A DNA stretch of 64,000 nt, taken from positions 124,001-188,000 of the forward strand of contig NZ_BOPG01000044.1 of NCBI RefSeq assembly GCF_016863635.1, written 5' to 3'. This document shows positions 36,835 to 46,074 of the stretch, in pieces. The DNA is from Virgisporangium aurantiacum (GTDB lineage Bacteria > Actinomycetota > Actinomycetes > Mycobacteriales > Micromonosporaceae). The translations under genes were made by a program, and so were the position numbers. The first letter of the stretch is position 1, and each line of letters opens with the position of its first letter. A model generated the notes under the pieces. It was not told the DNA's origin. It saw only the letters and a list, made by a program, of their open reading frames with translations, and ran no database searches.

Positions 36835-38327
36835 ACGCCGCCGTCACCGCCACGGGCGTCACGAAACGGTTCGGCCCGACCACCGCGCTCGACGACGTCG
36901 GCATCGAGTTGACGCCCGGCGAGACGCACGCTCTCGTCGGGCGCAACGGAGCCGGCAAGTCGACGCTCGTCTCGATCCTCACCGGGCTCGTGCCGCCCGA
37001 CAGCGGCACGGTCCGGTTCGGCGAGGAGCCGGCGCCGGCACTGTCCGATCGGGACGGTTGGCGACGCCGGGTCGCCTGCGTCTACCAGAAGTCCACGATC
37101 ATCCCGACGCTCACCGTCGCCGAGAATCTGTTCCTCAACCGCCAGGCGGCCGGCCTCGCGCCGATCCGTTGGGGCCGCCTGCGGTCGCGGGCCCGCGATC
37201 TGCTCGACAGCTACGGCGTCGCGGTCGATCCCGGCGCGCTCGCCGGCGATCTCGGTGTGGAGCAACGGCAACTGGTCGAGATCGCGCGGGCGCTGTCGCT
37301 CGGCACGCGGTTCATCATCCTGGACGAACCGACGGCCCGCCTCGACGCCACCGCGATCGAGCGGCTGTTCACCCGGATGCGGGCGCTGTCCGCGCAAGGG
37401 GTGACGCTGCTGTTCATCTCCCACCACCTGCGCGAGGTGTACGAGGTGTGCGACCGCGTCACCGTTCTGCGCGACGCCCGGTGGATCCGCACCGCGCCGG
37501 TCGCCGACCTCGACCACGACTCGTTGGTCGGCGCGATGACCGGCGAGGCGGTCGGCCTCACCGACGTGCCGCCCCGTCTCACCAAACCCTCGGAACCCGC
37601 GTTGGACGTGAAAGGCCTACGCCTCACCGGTTTCTACGACGGCGTCGACCTGACGCTGCGGCGCGGCGAGATCGTGGGCGTCACCGGCTCCGGCAGCAGC
37701 GGCAAGGTGTCGCTGGCCGAAACGGTCGGTGGCCTGCGCCGCGCCGACACCGGCGAGATCCGGGTCGGTGAAAAGACAGTGGACGCGGGCAGCGTGCCCG
37801 CCGCGCTGAAAGCGGGCATCGGTCTGGTGCCCGAGGACCGGCATCGCGAGGGCCTCGTGCCCACGCTGTCGGTGGCCGAGAACGCCACGATGCCGATCGC
37901 CGACCGGTTGGGCCCGGCGGGAACCGTGCTGCCGGCCCGGATGGCGACGGTCGCCGACGACATGGTGCACCGGTACGACATCCGGACGCCCGGCCTGTCG
38001 GCACCGGTCACCAGCCTCTCCGGCGGCAACGCGCAGAAGGTGGTGCTGGCGCGCGCGTTGTCGACCGGCCCGCGCATCCTCGTCCTCATAAATCCCACCG
38101 CGGGCGTCGACGTCCGCTCCAAGGAATCGTTGCTCGGCGCGGTCCGCGCGGCGGCCGATGCCGGCACGGCCGTGCTCATGGTCTCCGACGAACTCGACGA
38201 CTTGCGCCACTGCGACCGCGTGCTGGTGATGGTGCACGGCCGCGTCACCGCCGAATTCCCGGCCGGTTGGGACGACACCCGGATCGTCGCCGCCGTCGAA
38301 GGTGTGTCCACAAAGGAGGGATCGTGA
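36831..38327 (+). CDS. sugar ABC importer ATPase, two NBDs (RbsA/MglA-like), second NBD degenerate
   Basis: A 498-residue double-ATPase subunit. NBD1 (about 1-240) is canonical: Walker A GRNGAGKST, Walker B FIILDEPTARLD, and switch His in LLFISHHLREV. NBD2 (about 255-498) departs from consensus: Walker A reads GSGSSGKVS (Val where Ser/Thr is usual), and Walker B reads ILVLINPTAGVDV, with Ile-Asn in place of the Asp-Glu pair. The signature SLSGGNAQKVVLARAL is intact. RbsA-type NBD2 sites are often altered in Walker A, but loss of the Walker B acids is unusual. Start and stop both overlap neighbours by four bases. Confidence 0.92.
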   Translation: MNAAVTATGVTKRFGPTTALDDVGIELTPGETHALVGRNGAGKSTLVSILTGLVPPDSGTVRFGEEPAPALSDRDGWRRRVACVYQKSTIIPTLTVAENLFLNRQAAGLAPIRWGRLRSRARDLLDSYGVAVDPGALAGDLGVEQRQLVEIARALSLGTRFIILDEPTARLDATAIERLFTRMRALSAQGVTLLFISHHLREVYEVCDRVTVLRDARWIRTAPVADLDHDSLVGAMTGEAVGLTDVPPRLTKPSEPALDVKGLRLTGFYDGVDLTLRRGEIVGVTGSGSSGKVSLAETVGGLRRADTGEIRVGEKTVDAGSVPAALKAGIGLVPEDRHREGLVPTLSVAENATMPIADRLGPAGTVLPARMATVADDMVHRYDIRTPGLSAPVTSLSGGNAQKVVLARALSTGPRILVLINPTAGVDVRSKESLLGAVRAAADAGTAVLMVSDELDDLRHCDRVLVMVHGRVTAEFPAGWDDTRIVAAVEGVSTKEGS

Positions 38328-39307
38328 CGACGATCGCGTGGCGCGTACCGCGCCTGGCCCGCGTGCGCGATCTGGCCCTGGTACCCGCGATCCTCGTGCT
38401 GATCGTGGTCGGCTGGATCGTCCACCCGGTGTTTCTCACCACCGCGAACCTCACCAACGTGCTGCAGCAGCAGACCGAACTGTCGCTGCTCGTGCTCGCC
38501 GAGGCGATAATCCTGATCGGCGGCCGCTTCGACCTGTCGCTGGAGTCGACGGTCGGGCTGGCGCCCGCGCTCGCCGTCGCCCTCGTGATTCCCGCCGCCA
38601 GCAACGGAATCGGCACCGAGTGGTCGTCGGCGCTGGCGATCCCGATCTGCCTGCTCGTCGGGTTGGCCGTGGGTGCGTTCAACGGCCTGCTGATCCTGCG
38701 GTTCGGGCTGTCGGCGTTCATCGTGACGCTCGGCATGCTGATCGTTCTGCGCGGTGTGCAGATCGGCATCACCGGCGGCCAGAACCTGTTCGAGCTGCCG
38801 GCGTCGGTGGAGTATCTGGGCACGGCGGTGTGGCTCGGGCTGCCCGCGTCGATCTGGATCTGCGGTGTGCTGTTCGCCGCCGGCATCGCGGTGCTCGGCT
38901 TCTTCCGCCACGGCCGCGCCGTCTACGCCATCGGCGGCAACCGCGACGCCGCCCGCGCGGCGGGCATCCGCGTCGACCGCGTCATGTGGGTCGTGTTCAT
39001 GGTGGGCGGCCTGCTCGCCGCGCTCGCGGGGCTGCTGATGACCGGCCGGCTCGGCTCCGTCGCGGCCGCGCAGGGCGAGGGCATGATCTTCACCGTCTTC
39101 GCGGCCGCGGTGATCGGCGGCGTGAGCATGGAGGGCGGCAAGGGGACGCTGTTCGGCGCCCTGTGCGGCGTGATCGTTCTCGGCCTGATCAACAACATCC
39201 TGACGCTGGGCGGCGTGAGCGCCCAGTGGATCCAGGCCATCTACGGCCTGATCATCCTGATCGCTCTGATCCTCGCGCGGGTGACGACCGGCAAGGCCCA
39301 AGACTGA
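38324..39307 (+). CDS. sugar ABC importer permease (RbsC-like)
   Basis: A 327-residue integral membrane protein with about nine or ten hydrophobic segments, of the branched BPD_transp_2 class. LAEAIILIGGRFDLSLEST and the conserved FRHGRAVYAIGGNRDAARAA loop (coupling to the ATPase) identify it as the ribose/galactose-type permease. The GTG at 38324 overlaps the ATPase stop and has an excellent ribosome site (AAGGAGGG, 38313-38320). It completes the importer encoded with the fuconate dehydratase. A small GGATCGC/GCGATCC palindrome (39320-39334) lies just after the stop. Confidence 0.93.
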   Translation: MTTIAWRVPRLARVRDLALVPAILVLIVVGWIVHPVFLTTANLTNVLQQQTELSLLVLAEAIILIGGRFDLSLESTVGLAPALAVALVIPAASNGIGTEWSSALAIPICLLVGLAVGAFNGLLILRFGLSAFIVTLGMLIVLRGVQIGITGGQNLFELPASVEYLGTAVWLGLPASIWICGVLFAAGIAVLGFFRHGRAVYAIGGNRDAARAAGIRVDRVMWVVFMVGGLLAALAGLLMTGRLGSVAAAQGEGMIFTVFAAAVIGGVSMEGGKGTLFGALCGVIVLGLINNILTLGGVSAQWIQAIYGLIILIALILARVTTGKAQD

Positions 39308-39361
39308 CCCCGCCGTCCAGGATCGCGGCGATCCGGGGGCGCCGAGACGGGCCGATGCCGT

Positions 39362-39377
39362 TATGGTATAGACCAGT
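39362..39377. promoter_or_regulatory. DasR-responsive element (dre) candidate
   Basis: On the minus strand the 16 bases read ACTGGTCTATACCATA, against the published dre consensus ACTGGTCTAGACCACT: 13 of 16 match and the TGGTCTA and ACCA core is kept. DasR is the GntR-type repressor of N-acetylglucosamine and chitin genes. The site lies 45 bp before a secreted GH3 N-acetylglucosaminidase gene, the expected kind of target, and overlaps a TATAGA -10-like hexamer. Confidence 0.72.
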
Positions 39378-39380
39378 TTC

Positions 39381-39392
39381 TCTGGCGCCAGA
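39381..39392. promoter_or_regulatory. 12-bp perfect palindrome next to dre
   Basis: TCTGGCGCCAGA is a perfect palindrome three bases beyond the dre candidate and within the likely 5' leader of the GH3 gene. It may be a second operator; no regulator is assigned. Confidence 0.4.
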
Positions 39393-39422
39393 CGTGCGCC
39401 GGCCCTGGACGGGGAGGTTGGC

Positions 39423-41255
39423 ATGCACAACCGGATCGGTTGGCGAAGATGGTTCAGCGGCGCTGTGGTCGGTGTGCTCCTGTCGGTCATGGCGGTGCCG
39501 ACGCCGGCGTCGGCGAACCCCGGGAGGTCGGTCGACCCGGCCACGGTGTTGGCCGCCCTCATGGCCCGGTTCATGACGGTGGAGGAGAAGGTCGGCCAGC
39601 TGTTCGTGGTCGAGGTGTACGGGCAGGACGCGAACACCGTCTCGGCGTCGAACCAGCGGTTGTACGGCGTCGACACCCCGGCGCAGGTGATCGACAAGTA
39701 CAAGCCGGGCGGGGTCATCTACTTCGACGCGCGGCGGGGTCCCGACAACGTCCGTGACCCGCGGCAGATCGCCACGCTGTCCAACGGGCTGCAGGCGGCC
39801 GCGGCGCGGCAGCGCATACCGGTCCCCCTGCTGATCTCCACCGACCAGGAGGGCGGCGCGGTCGTCTTCCGGCTGACCGCACCGGCCACCGCGATGCCCG
39901 GCAACATGGCGTTGGGCGCGGCCGGGTCGACGTCGGCGGCGCACCGGTCGGCCGAGGTGATCGGCACCGAGCTCGCGGCCGTCGGTATCAACCAGAACTA
40001 CGCGCCGGTGGCCGACGTCAACGTCAACCCGGCGAACCCGGTGATCGGGGTGCGGTCGGTCGGCGAGAACCCGGCGCTGGTGTCGCGGATCGTCTCCGCC
40101 CAGGTCGAGGGCTACCACTCCGGTGGCACGGCCACCGTCGCCAAGCACTTCCCGGGGCACGGTGACACCGCGACCGACAGCCACTTCGGCCTGCCCGAGG
40201 TGACGCACACCCGCGCGCAGCTCGAGGCGATCGACCTGCCGCCGTTCAAGTCGGCCATCCGCACCGGCGTCGACACGATCATGACTGCGCACGTCGTGCT
40301 GAAGTCGGTCGACCCGAGCGGCGCGCCGGCCACGATGTCGCAGCCGATCCTCACCGGGCTGCTGCGCAACGAGCTCGGCTACAAGGGCCTCATCGTCACC
40401 GACGCGCTCGACATGGGCGGCGCCACCGGCACCTACCCGCCGAACGTCGCGCCGGTCGAGGCGTTCAAGGCCGGCGCCGACCAGCTGGTGCTGGCACCGC
40501 AGATGGACGTCGCCTACAACGCGGTGCTCGCCGCGGTTCGCAGCGGCGAGATCTCGAAGAAGCGGCTCGACGAGTCGGTCACCCGGATCCTGGCGCTCAA
40601 GCTCAAGCGTGGCCTGTTCCTCCACCGCTACGTCGACGTCGAGCGGGCGGCCACGGTCGTCGGCGCGCCGAAGCACCTCGCCGACGCGCAGGCGATCACC
40701 GACAAGACCACGACGCTCGTCCGCAACGACGCCGGCCTGCTGCCGCTGAGCAAGGACCCGCGCAAGGTCCTCGTCACCGGTTGGGGCGTCACGACCACGC
40801 AGACGCTCGGCGCCGCTCTGACCGCCCGCGGGCAGACGTCGACCGTCGCGGAGACCGGCACCACGCCGAGCGCGGCGCGGATCGCCGAGGTGGCGGCGCT
40901 GGCCGCGGCCAACGACCTGGTGGTGGTGTCGACGAACAACGCCGGCAGCATCAACGTCGCCACCGGCCAGCCCACCGCGTCGGCGGCCGCCCAGCAGGCG
41001 TTCGTGCAGGCGCTGGTGGCAACCGGCAAGCCGGTGGTCGTCGCTGCGATGCGCAACCCGTACGACGTCGCGTACCTGCCGACCGCGCAGACGTACCTGG
41101 CCACGTACGGCTACACGGCCGGGCAGGTCGAGTCGCTGGCCCGGGTGCTGTTCGGCGAGGTGAACCCGGGCGGGAAGCTCCCGGTCACCATCCCGAAGGC
41201 AGACGGGTCAGGCGCCCTCTACCCGTTTGGTCACGGTCTCCGATACGTCGGCTGA
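39423..41255 (+). CDS. secreted GH3 beta-N-acetylglucosaminidase (NagZ-type motif)
   Basis: A 610-residue exported GH3 enzyme. Signal peptide about 1-31 (PTPASA). The catalytic barrel carries the N-acetylglucosaminidase motif [18 protein letters not shown] starting at K241, with the acid/base His254 in place of the usual GH3 glutamate, and the nucleophile Asp327 in [11 protein letters not shown]-terminal alpha/beta domain ([20 protein letters not shown]) follows, as in long secreted GH3 forms. It should release GlcNAc from chitooligosaccharides or muropeptides. A DasR-type operator is upstream. Its last 48 bp overlap the convergent ABC ATPase gene. Confidence 0.9.
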   Translation: MHNRIGWRRWFSGAVVGVLLSVMAVPTPASANPGRSVDPATVLAALMARFMTVEEKVGQLFVVEVYGQDANTVSASNQRLYGVDTPAQVIDKYKPGGVIYFDARRGPDNVRDPRQIATLSNGLQAAAARQRIPVPLLISTDQEGGAVVFRLTAPATAMPGNMALGAAGSTSAAHRSAEVIGTELAAVGINQNYAPVADVNVNPANPVIGVRSVGENPALVSRIVSAQVEGYHSGGTATVAKHFPGHGDTATDSHFGLPEVTHTRAQLEAIDLPPFKSAIRTGVDTIMTAHVVLKSVDPSGAPATMSQPILTGLLRNELGYKGLIVTDALDMGGATGTYPPNVAPVEAFKAGADQLVLAPQMDVAYNAVLAAVRSGEISKKRLDESVTRILALKLKRGLFLHRYVDVERAATVVGAPKHLADAQAITDKTTTLVRNDAGLLPLSKDPRKVLVTGWGVTTTQTLGAALTARGQTSTVAETGTTPSAARIAEVAALAAANDLVVVSTNNAGSINVATGQPTASAAAQQAFVQALVATGKPVVVAAMRNPYDVAYLPTAQTYLATYGYTAGQVESLARVLFGEVNPGGKLPVTIPKADGSGALYPFGHGLRYVG

Positions 41256-41990
41256 CGCCGGATCGAGGACCCGGCGCAGGAAGGTACGCGTCCGTTCGTG
41301 ACGCGGGTTGCCGATCACCTGCGCCGGGTCACCCTCCTCGACGATCACGCCGTCGTCCATGAACACCACGCGGTCGGCCACCTCGCGCGCGAAGCTCATC
41401 TCGTGCGTGACGACGAGCATCGTCATGCCCTCACCGGCGAGCTTGCGCATCACGGCCAGCACGTCACCGACGAGTTCCGGGTCGAGCGCCGAGGTGGGCT
41501 CGTCGAACAGCATGAGGTCCGGGCCCATCGACAGCGCCCGCGCGATCGCGACACGTTGCTGCTGCCCGCCCGACAACTGGGCCGGGTAGCTGGTCTCCTT
41601 CTCCGCGAGGCCGACCCGGGCGAGGTTGTCGCGCGCGACGCGGTCCGCGTCCTTCTTCGAACGACGCAGGACGCGTTGCTGCGCGATCGTCAGGTTCCGG
41701 AGCACGGTCAGGTGCGGGAACAGGTTGAACGCCTGGAACACCATGCCGATGCGGCGGCGCACCGCGTCGATGTCGACGTCGGGGTCGGTGACCTCGACGT
41801 CGCCGACCCGGATGGTGCCCGAGGTCGGCTGTTCGAGCAGGTTGATGCACCGCAGCAGCGTCGACTTTCCCGACCCCGACGGCCCGATGACGCAGACGAC
41901 CTCGGTCGGCTCGACCCGGAAGTCGATGCCCCGCAACACTTCCAGGTCGCCGAACGACTTGTGCAGGTCGCTGACCTCGATCGTGCTCAT
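41208..41990 (-). CDS. polar amino-acid ABC importer ATPase
   Basis: A 260-residue ATPase of the GlnQ/HisP class: Walker [11 protein letters not shown]-loop [15 protein letters not shown], signature [15 protein letters not shown], Walker [13 protein letters not shown] and switch His in VVTHEM. It powers uptake by the permease encoded just upstream, its ATG overlapping the permease stop by four bases. I begin at ATG 41990; the frame stays open upstream but only as a shadow of the permease gene. Its 3' end overlaps the GH3 gene by 48 bp tail to tail, so the last ~15 residues of both proteins are coded on opposite strands of the same DNA. Confidence 0.94.
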   Translation of the reverse strand: MSTIEVSDLHKSFGDLEVLRGIDFRVEPTEVVCVIGPSGSGKSTLLRCINLLEQPTSGTIRVGDVEVTDPDVDIDAVRRRIGMVFQAFNLFPHLTVLRNLTIAQQRVLRRSKKDADRVARDNLARVGLAEKETSYPAQLSGGQQQRVAIARALSMGPDLMLFDEPTSALDPELVGDVLAVMRKLAGEGMTMLVVTHEMSFAREVADRVVFMDDGVIVEEGDPAQVIGNPRHERTRTFLRRVLDPASADVSETVTKRVEGA

Positions 41991-42793
41991 TTGGCCCTTG
42001 CCGCCTTCGCTTCGAGTCGCCGCACCAGAAAGCTCAACGGGACCGTGATGATGAGGTAGCACAGCCCGGCCACGAGAATCGGCGTCATGCTGACGTACTG
42101 GGTGAGCATGTCGCGGCTGAACTTGGCCAACTCCCGGTCGTCGAGCGTGAGGCCGAGCAGGTAGACCAGCGACGAGTCCTTGGTGAGCAGGATCAGTTCG
42201 TTGGTCAGCGGCGGCAGCACGATGCGGAACGCCTGCGGCAGCACGATCGACACCATCGCCCGGGTCTGCGACATGCCGAGCGACCGGGCGGCCTCCATCT
42301 GTCCGCGCGGCACGGCCTGGATGCCGGCCCGGATCGTCTCGGCCATGTAGGCGGCGGCGACCAGGCCGAGACTCGCGGCGATCGTGCCGAGCGTCCCACC
42401 GGGGAACGTCGCGCCGCCGAACGCCAGCGGGATGCCGAACCCGAACGCGATGATCACCAGCAGCGCCGGCACGCCGCGGAAGAACTCGATGTAGACGTTG
42501 GCCACCCACCGGTACGGCGGCACCGACGACAACCGCATCAGCGCCAGCACGAGCCCGAGCACGAGGCCGAACGCGAACGCCGTCACCGTGTAGAGCACGG
42601 TGTTCACCAGGTACGTGGTGACGATCTCCGGGAAGAGTTCCTTGATGACGTCGGGGTCGAGGAACGCCCGCCGGATCTCGCCCCAGTCGGCGGCGAACCC
42701 GATGATCGCGAGGACGAGGACGAACACCCCGTACTGCGCGCCGCGGATGATCCGGGTGCGCGTTCGGCGACTGAGCTTGTGAACCGCAGCCAT
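41987..42793 (-). CDS. polar amino-acid ABC importer permease
   Basis: A 268-residue permease of the HisMQ/GlnP type with a TM-rich N-terminus, [20 protein letters not shown] (the conserved FRGTP-like helix) and the EAA loop [20 protein letters not shown]. Such permeases form dimers for glutamate, glutamine, arginine or related polar amino acids. The ATG shares bases with the stop of the binding-protein gene (TGATG) and its stop overlaps the ATPase start, giving a tight three-gene operon. A single permease gene implies a homodimer. Confidence 0.93.
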   Translation of the reverse strand: MAAVHKLSRRTRTRIIRGAQYGVFVLVLAIIGFAADWGEIRRAFLDPDVIKELFPEIVTTYLVNTVLYTVTAFAFGLVLGLVLALMRLSSVPPYRWVANVYIEFFRGVPALLVIIAFGFGIPLAFGGATFPGGTLGTIAASLGLVAAAYMAETIRAGIQAVPRGQMEAARSLGMSQTRAMVSIVLPQAFRIVLPPLTNELILLTKDSSLVYLLGLTLDDRELAKFSRDMLTQYVSMTPILVAGLCYLIITVPLSFLVRRLEAKAARAK

Positions 42794-43593
42794 CAGCTCT
42801 TCGGCTCGACGCCGAACCACTTCTTGTAGATCTGCGCGTAGGTGCCGTCCTTCCTGGCCGTCGCCAGCACCTCGTTGACCACCTTCGCGAGTTCCTCGCT
42901 GCCGGTCTTCTTCATGCCGAAGCCGTACTTCTCGTCGGTCTTGAAGGTGGCGGTGACCTCGGTGTCGGGGTTCTTCTTCGCGAAGTCGAGCAGCACCGGG
43001 ATGTCGTTGATGGCCGCGGCCACGCCGCCGGTCTGCACCGACTTGAGCTCCAGCGCGAGGTCTTCGAAGTCCTTGAGGGTGACGCCCAGCGGCGCGGCGT
43101 TCTTCTCCGCGTACGCCTTGCCGGTGGTGGCGGACTGCACGCCGAGCACCTTGCCCTTGAGATCCTCGAAGGACTTGATGCCGCTGCCCTTCTTGGTGAT
43201 CAGCGCCTGATCGGCGTCGAAGTACGGTTCGGAGAACAGGATCTTCTCGGCGCGGGCCGACGTGATGGTCATGGCCGCGGCGGCGATGTCGCACTTGCGC
43301 GAGTTGAGCGCCTCACCCGACTGGATACCCTCGAACGGCGTGTCGAAGATCTCCTGCTGCACACCGAGCTTCTTCGCGACCAGGTCGATCATGTCGACGT
43401 CGAACCCGACGGTCTTGCCCGACTGCTCGAACTGGAACGGTTCGTACGGCAGGTGGGTACAGGTGACGATCTTCCCGCTCTTGACGAGCTCCACCCCGCT
43501 GGCGCCGGGCGCGGTACCGCCGTCGTCGCCGCCGCAACCCGCCACCAGAACCGATATGAGTGCCACACCAAGGATCGACCGGCGAATGGACAT
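42793..43593 (-). CDS. polar amino-acid-binding lipoprotein
   Basis: A 266-residue lipoprotein with a lipobox ending at Cys20 (LVAGC) and a family 3 binding domain: [32 protein letters not shown] and the hinge-side strand [20 protein letters not shown]. It should bind a polar amino acid outside the membrane for the importer encoded downstream. The promoter is clear at 43622-43650. Ligand specificity cannot be read from the sequence. Confidence 0.93.
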   Translation of the reverse strand: MSIRRSILGVALISVLVAGCGGDDGGTAPGASGVELVKSGKIVTCTHLPYEPFQFEQSGKTVGFDVDMIDLVAKKLGVQQEIFDTPFEGIQSGEALNSRKCDIAAAAMTITSARAEKILFSEPYFDADQALITKKGSGIKSFEDLKGKVLGVQSATTGKAYAEKNAAPLGVTLKDFEDLALELKSVQTGGVAAAINDIPVLLDFAKKNPDTEVTATFKTDEKYGFGMKKTGSEELAKVVNEVLATARKDGTYAQIYKKWFGVEPKS

Positions 43594-43621
43594 TGCGCCT
43601 CCCCGCTTGAGGTAGGGCGCC

Positions 43622-43650
43622 AGTATAGATCCACAAATCTAGATGTGTAA
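43622..43650 (-). promoter_or_regulatory. promoter of the amino-acid importer operon
   Basis: On the minus strand TTACAC (43650-43645), a 17-base spacer and TATACT (43627-43622) form a good sigma-70-type promoter about 30 bp before the binding-protein start. The spacer contains a TCTAGA palindrome centred near 43640. Confidence 0.68.
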
Positions 43651-43754
43651 CTCATCTGGTGGTGGTGCTGGCACCCCCACCGGTAGGCGGGCGCACGACA
43701 TCGAGCCCGGCCGGGTGATCTTCTAGCATCGGTGGGAGCTCAGGGGAGGTGACC

Positions 43755-44942
43755 GTGACGAGGATCTGGCGCGAGGTTCGGCATGTGCTGCTGAGCGTCG
43801 CGATGGGCGTCGCGGCGGTCGGTCTGCTGCTCGGCACGGCCGTCGGCCTGGTGTGGCCGCGGGTGTTCGGGTGGGTGGTGGGCCGCACCCGGTGGCTGGC
43901 CACGGTCCAACGCGGTCGCTGTGCTCCGCCCGTCACCTCGCTTTATGCGCCCCTGCCCGATGACCCGCCGGAGCGGCTCGCGGCGCTGCGGAGCGATCCG
44001 GCGACCCGGCGGGATCTCGGCTGGCTCGGCACGCAGGCGGCGCTGGCGCCGGTGGGCCTGATCCTGCTGGCGGGCTGGCCGAGCGCGGTCATGGGGGTGC
44101 TGACGCCGCTCCTCCGCCGGATCGTGCCGGCCGACATGGTGTTCGCCTACCAGGGGATCCCGGTCACCGACATGCGCCTGGCCTGGCTCATGGTGCCGCT
44201 CGGGCTGGCCACCGCGCTGATCCCGTTCCTGTTCGCGCGGTGGTACATCGTCGCGGAGGGCTGGATCGCCGGGCAACTGCTCGCGCCGACCGAGGCGGCG
44301 GTGCTCGCGGCCCGCGTCGAAAGGCTCGCCGAGACGCGGGCGGCGGTCGTCGACGCGTCCGCCGCCGAACTGCGCCGGATCGAGCGCGACCTCCACGACG
44401 GCGCCCAGGCGCGGCTCGTCGCCCTGGCCATGAACCTCGGCATGGCCGAGGACATGTTCGAGACCAACCCGGAGACGGCACGCGCGATGCTCGCCGAGGC
44501 GCGGTCCGACGCCCGCAGCGCGATGGGTGAACTGCGCGATCTGGTCCGCGGCATCCACCCGCCGATCCTGGCCGACCGCGGGCTGCCGGGCGCGCTCAGC
44601 GCGTTGGCGATGGTCAGTTCCGTACCGATCGACCTCGACCTGCGGCTCGACCGGCGGCTGCCCGCGCCGATGGAGGCCGCGGCGTACTTCGCGCTGGCCG
44701 AGCTCGTCGCCAACGCCATCAAGCACAGCGGCGCGTCGTCGATCGCGATGGCGGTCGAATTTTCGGGGAGCCGGCTCGTCATGCGCGTGCGCGACGACGG
44801 CTGCGGCGGCGCCGATCCGCGCGGCGGCACCGGGCTCACCGGCATCCGGCGCCGGCTGGCGGCGTTCGACGGCACGGTGCGGGTGGACAGTCCGGCCGGT
44901 GGACCTACCCTGGTCGAGATGGAGCTTCCGTGCGGGTGGTGA
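43755..44942 (+). CDS. NarL-type sensor histidine kinase
   Basis: A 395-residue membrane kinase. It has an N-terminal TM helix, a DUF1707/sensor-like cytoplasmic loop, two further hydrophobic segments (about 95-165), then the HisKA_3 phospho-acceptor ELRRIERDLHDGAQARLVAL (near residue 215) and a HATPase domain (ELVANAIKHSGAS, DDGCGGADPRGGTGLTGIRR). Two GTG codons lie in a row at 43749 and 43755; I take 43755 because GGGGAGG is correctly spaced for it. It overlaps the response-regulator gene by 13 bp, so the two are partners. The signal is unknown. Confidence 0.92.
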   Translation: MTRIWREVRHVLLSVAMGVAAVGLLLGTAVGLVWPRVFGWVVGRTRWLATVQRGRCAPPVTSLYAPLPDDPPERLAALRSDPATRRDLGWLGTQAALAPVGLILLAGWPSAVMGVLTPLLRRIVPADMVFAYQGIPVTDMRLAWLMVPLGLATALIPFLFARWYIVAEGWIAGQLLAPTEAAVLAARVERLAETRAAVVDASAAELRRIERDLHDGAQARLVALAMNLGMAEDMFETNPETARAMLAEARSDARSAMGELRDLVRGIHPPILADRGLPGALSALAMVSSVPIDLDLRLDRRLPAPMEAAAYFALAELVANAIKHSGASSIAMAVEFSGSRLVMRVRDDGCGGADPRGGTGLTGIRRRLAAFDGTVRVDSPAGGPTLVEMELPCGW

Positions 44943-45574
44943 TCGCGGAGGACCTCGTGCTGCTGCGCGACGGTCTGGTCCGGATGCTCACCGCCTACGG
45001 GTTCGAGGTGGTCGCGGCCGTCGAGGACGCGGACGGTCTTTCGGAGACGCTGTGCGCACTTCGACCCGACGTCGCGGTCGTCGACGTGCGGCTGCCGCCG
45101 ACGTTCACCGACGAGGGGCTGCGCGCCGTCATCGCGGCGCGGCGGCTGGTGCCCGCCCTCCCGGTGCTGATCCTGTCGCAGTACGTCGAGCCGGTGTACG
45201 CCCGCGAGCTGCTGTCCGACGGCGCCGGCTCGGTGGGCTATCTGCTCAAGGACCGGGTCGGCGAGGTCGGCCAGTTCGTCGACGCGGTGCGCCAGGTCGC
45301 CGACGGCGGCACCGTGATGGACCCCGACGTGGTGGCCCAGCTCCTCGGCGGCGGCCGGCGCCGGGCCCAACTGGCGGTGCTCACTCCCCGGGAACGCGAG
45401 GTGCTCGCCGTGATGGCGGAGGGCCGCTCGAACGCGGCGATCGCCGAACGGCTGGTCATCACCGACAAGGCGGTGAGCAAGCACATCAACCGCATCCTGA
45501 CCAAGCTCGACCTGCCCCCGTCCGACGACGACCACCGCCGGGTGCTGGCCGTGCTCGCCTACCTGGGGTCCTGA
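44930..45574 (+). CDS. NarL/FixJ response regulator
   Basis: A 214-residue regulator: receiver domain with VVIAEDLVLLRDGL, phospho-acceptor Asp in DVAVVDVRLPPTFTDEGLRA and Lys in GYLLKDRVGEV, and a LuxR-type DNA-binding domain (LTPREREVLAVMAEGRSNAA, KAVSKHINRILTKLDL). The LPPTFTDEG variant of the phosphorylation loop is common among partners of this kinase class. It overlaps the kinase gene, showing tight coupling. Confidence 0.94.
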   Translation: MRVVIAEDLVLLRDGLVRMLTAYGFEVVAAVEDADGLSETLCALRPDVAVVDVRLPPTFTDEGLRAVIAARRLVPALPVLILSQYVEPVYARELLSDGAGSVGYLLKDRVGEVGQFVDAVRQVADGGTVMDPDVVAQLLGGGRRRAQLAVLTPREREVLAVMAEGRSNAAIAERLVITDKAVSKHINRILTKLDLPPSDDDHRRVLAVLAYLGS

Positions 45575-45624
45575 CGGCGCCGGAGCCCGGGAATAGCGGG
45601 CACAAATACCGACTTGACCCGGAT

Positions 45625-46044
45625 ATGTTCGATCCGCACGCGTTGCTCGCGGAGAGCCGGCTCGGCATCCTCGCGACGATCAGGGCCAACGGACGTCCGC
45701 AGCTGTCGCCGGTGATGCCGTTCTACGACCGGGCGGCCGGCCTCCTCTACGTGTCGATGACCGAGGGCCGGGCGAAGACGGCGAACCTGCGTCGCGACCC
45801 GCGGGTCTCCGTGGAGGTCACCGCCGCCGACGGCTGGTCGTGGGCCACCGCCGACGGCACGGCCACGCTCGTCGGCCCGGGTACCGACCCGGCCGGCCCG
45901 GAGGTCGAGGCGCTGGTGGAGTACTACCGCGCCGCGGCGGGCGAGCACCCGAACTGGGACGAGTACCGCGCCGTCATGGTGTCCGACCGGCGGGTGCTGA
46001 TGACGATGCGCGTCGAGCACGTGTACGGGCAACAGGTCCGCTGA
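45625..46044 (+). CDS. PPOX-class flavin/F420-binding split-barrel protein
   Basis: A 139-residue protein of the pyridoxamine-5'-phosphate-oxidase-like fold. LGILATIRANGRPQLSPVMP and GRAKTANLRRDPRVSVEVTA are the usual cofactor-binding strands of the PPOX-class F420-dependent oxidoreductases common in actinobacteria. It probably uses F420 or a flavin to reduce a small molecule, or acts as a heme/biliverdin-type reductase. I begin at ATG 45625; the open frame upstream is a shadow of the response regulator. It lies 50 bp after the regulator gene. Confidence 0.87.
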   Translation: MFDPHALLAESRLGILATIRANGRPQLSPVMPFYDRAAGLLYVSMTEGRAKTANLRRDPRVSVEVTAADGWSWATADGTATLVGPGTDPAGPEVEALVEYYRAAAGEHPNWDEYRAVMVSDRRVLMTMRVEHVYGQQVR

Positions 46045-46061
46045 TCCCGGCGGGGGACGGA

Positions 46062-46067
46062 TACGCT
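46062..46067 (+). promoter_or_regulatory. -10 hexamer for leaderless TerD-family mRNA
   Basis: TACGCT ends exactly seven bases before the GTG at 46075 and no ribosome site is present, as expected for a leaderless transcript. A convincing -35 box is lacking. Confidence 0.5.
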
Positions 46068-46074
46068 CGCGGGC

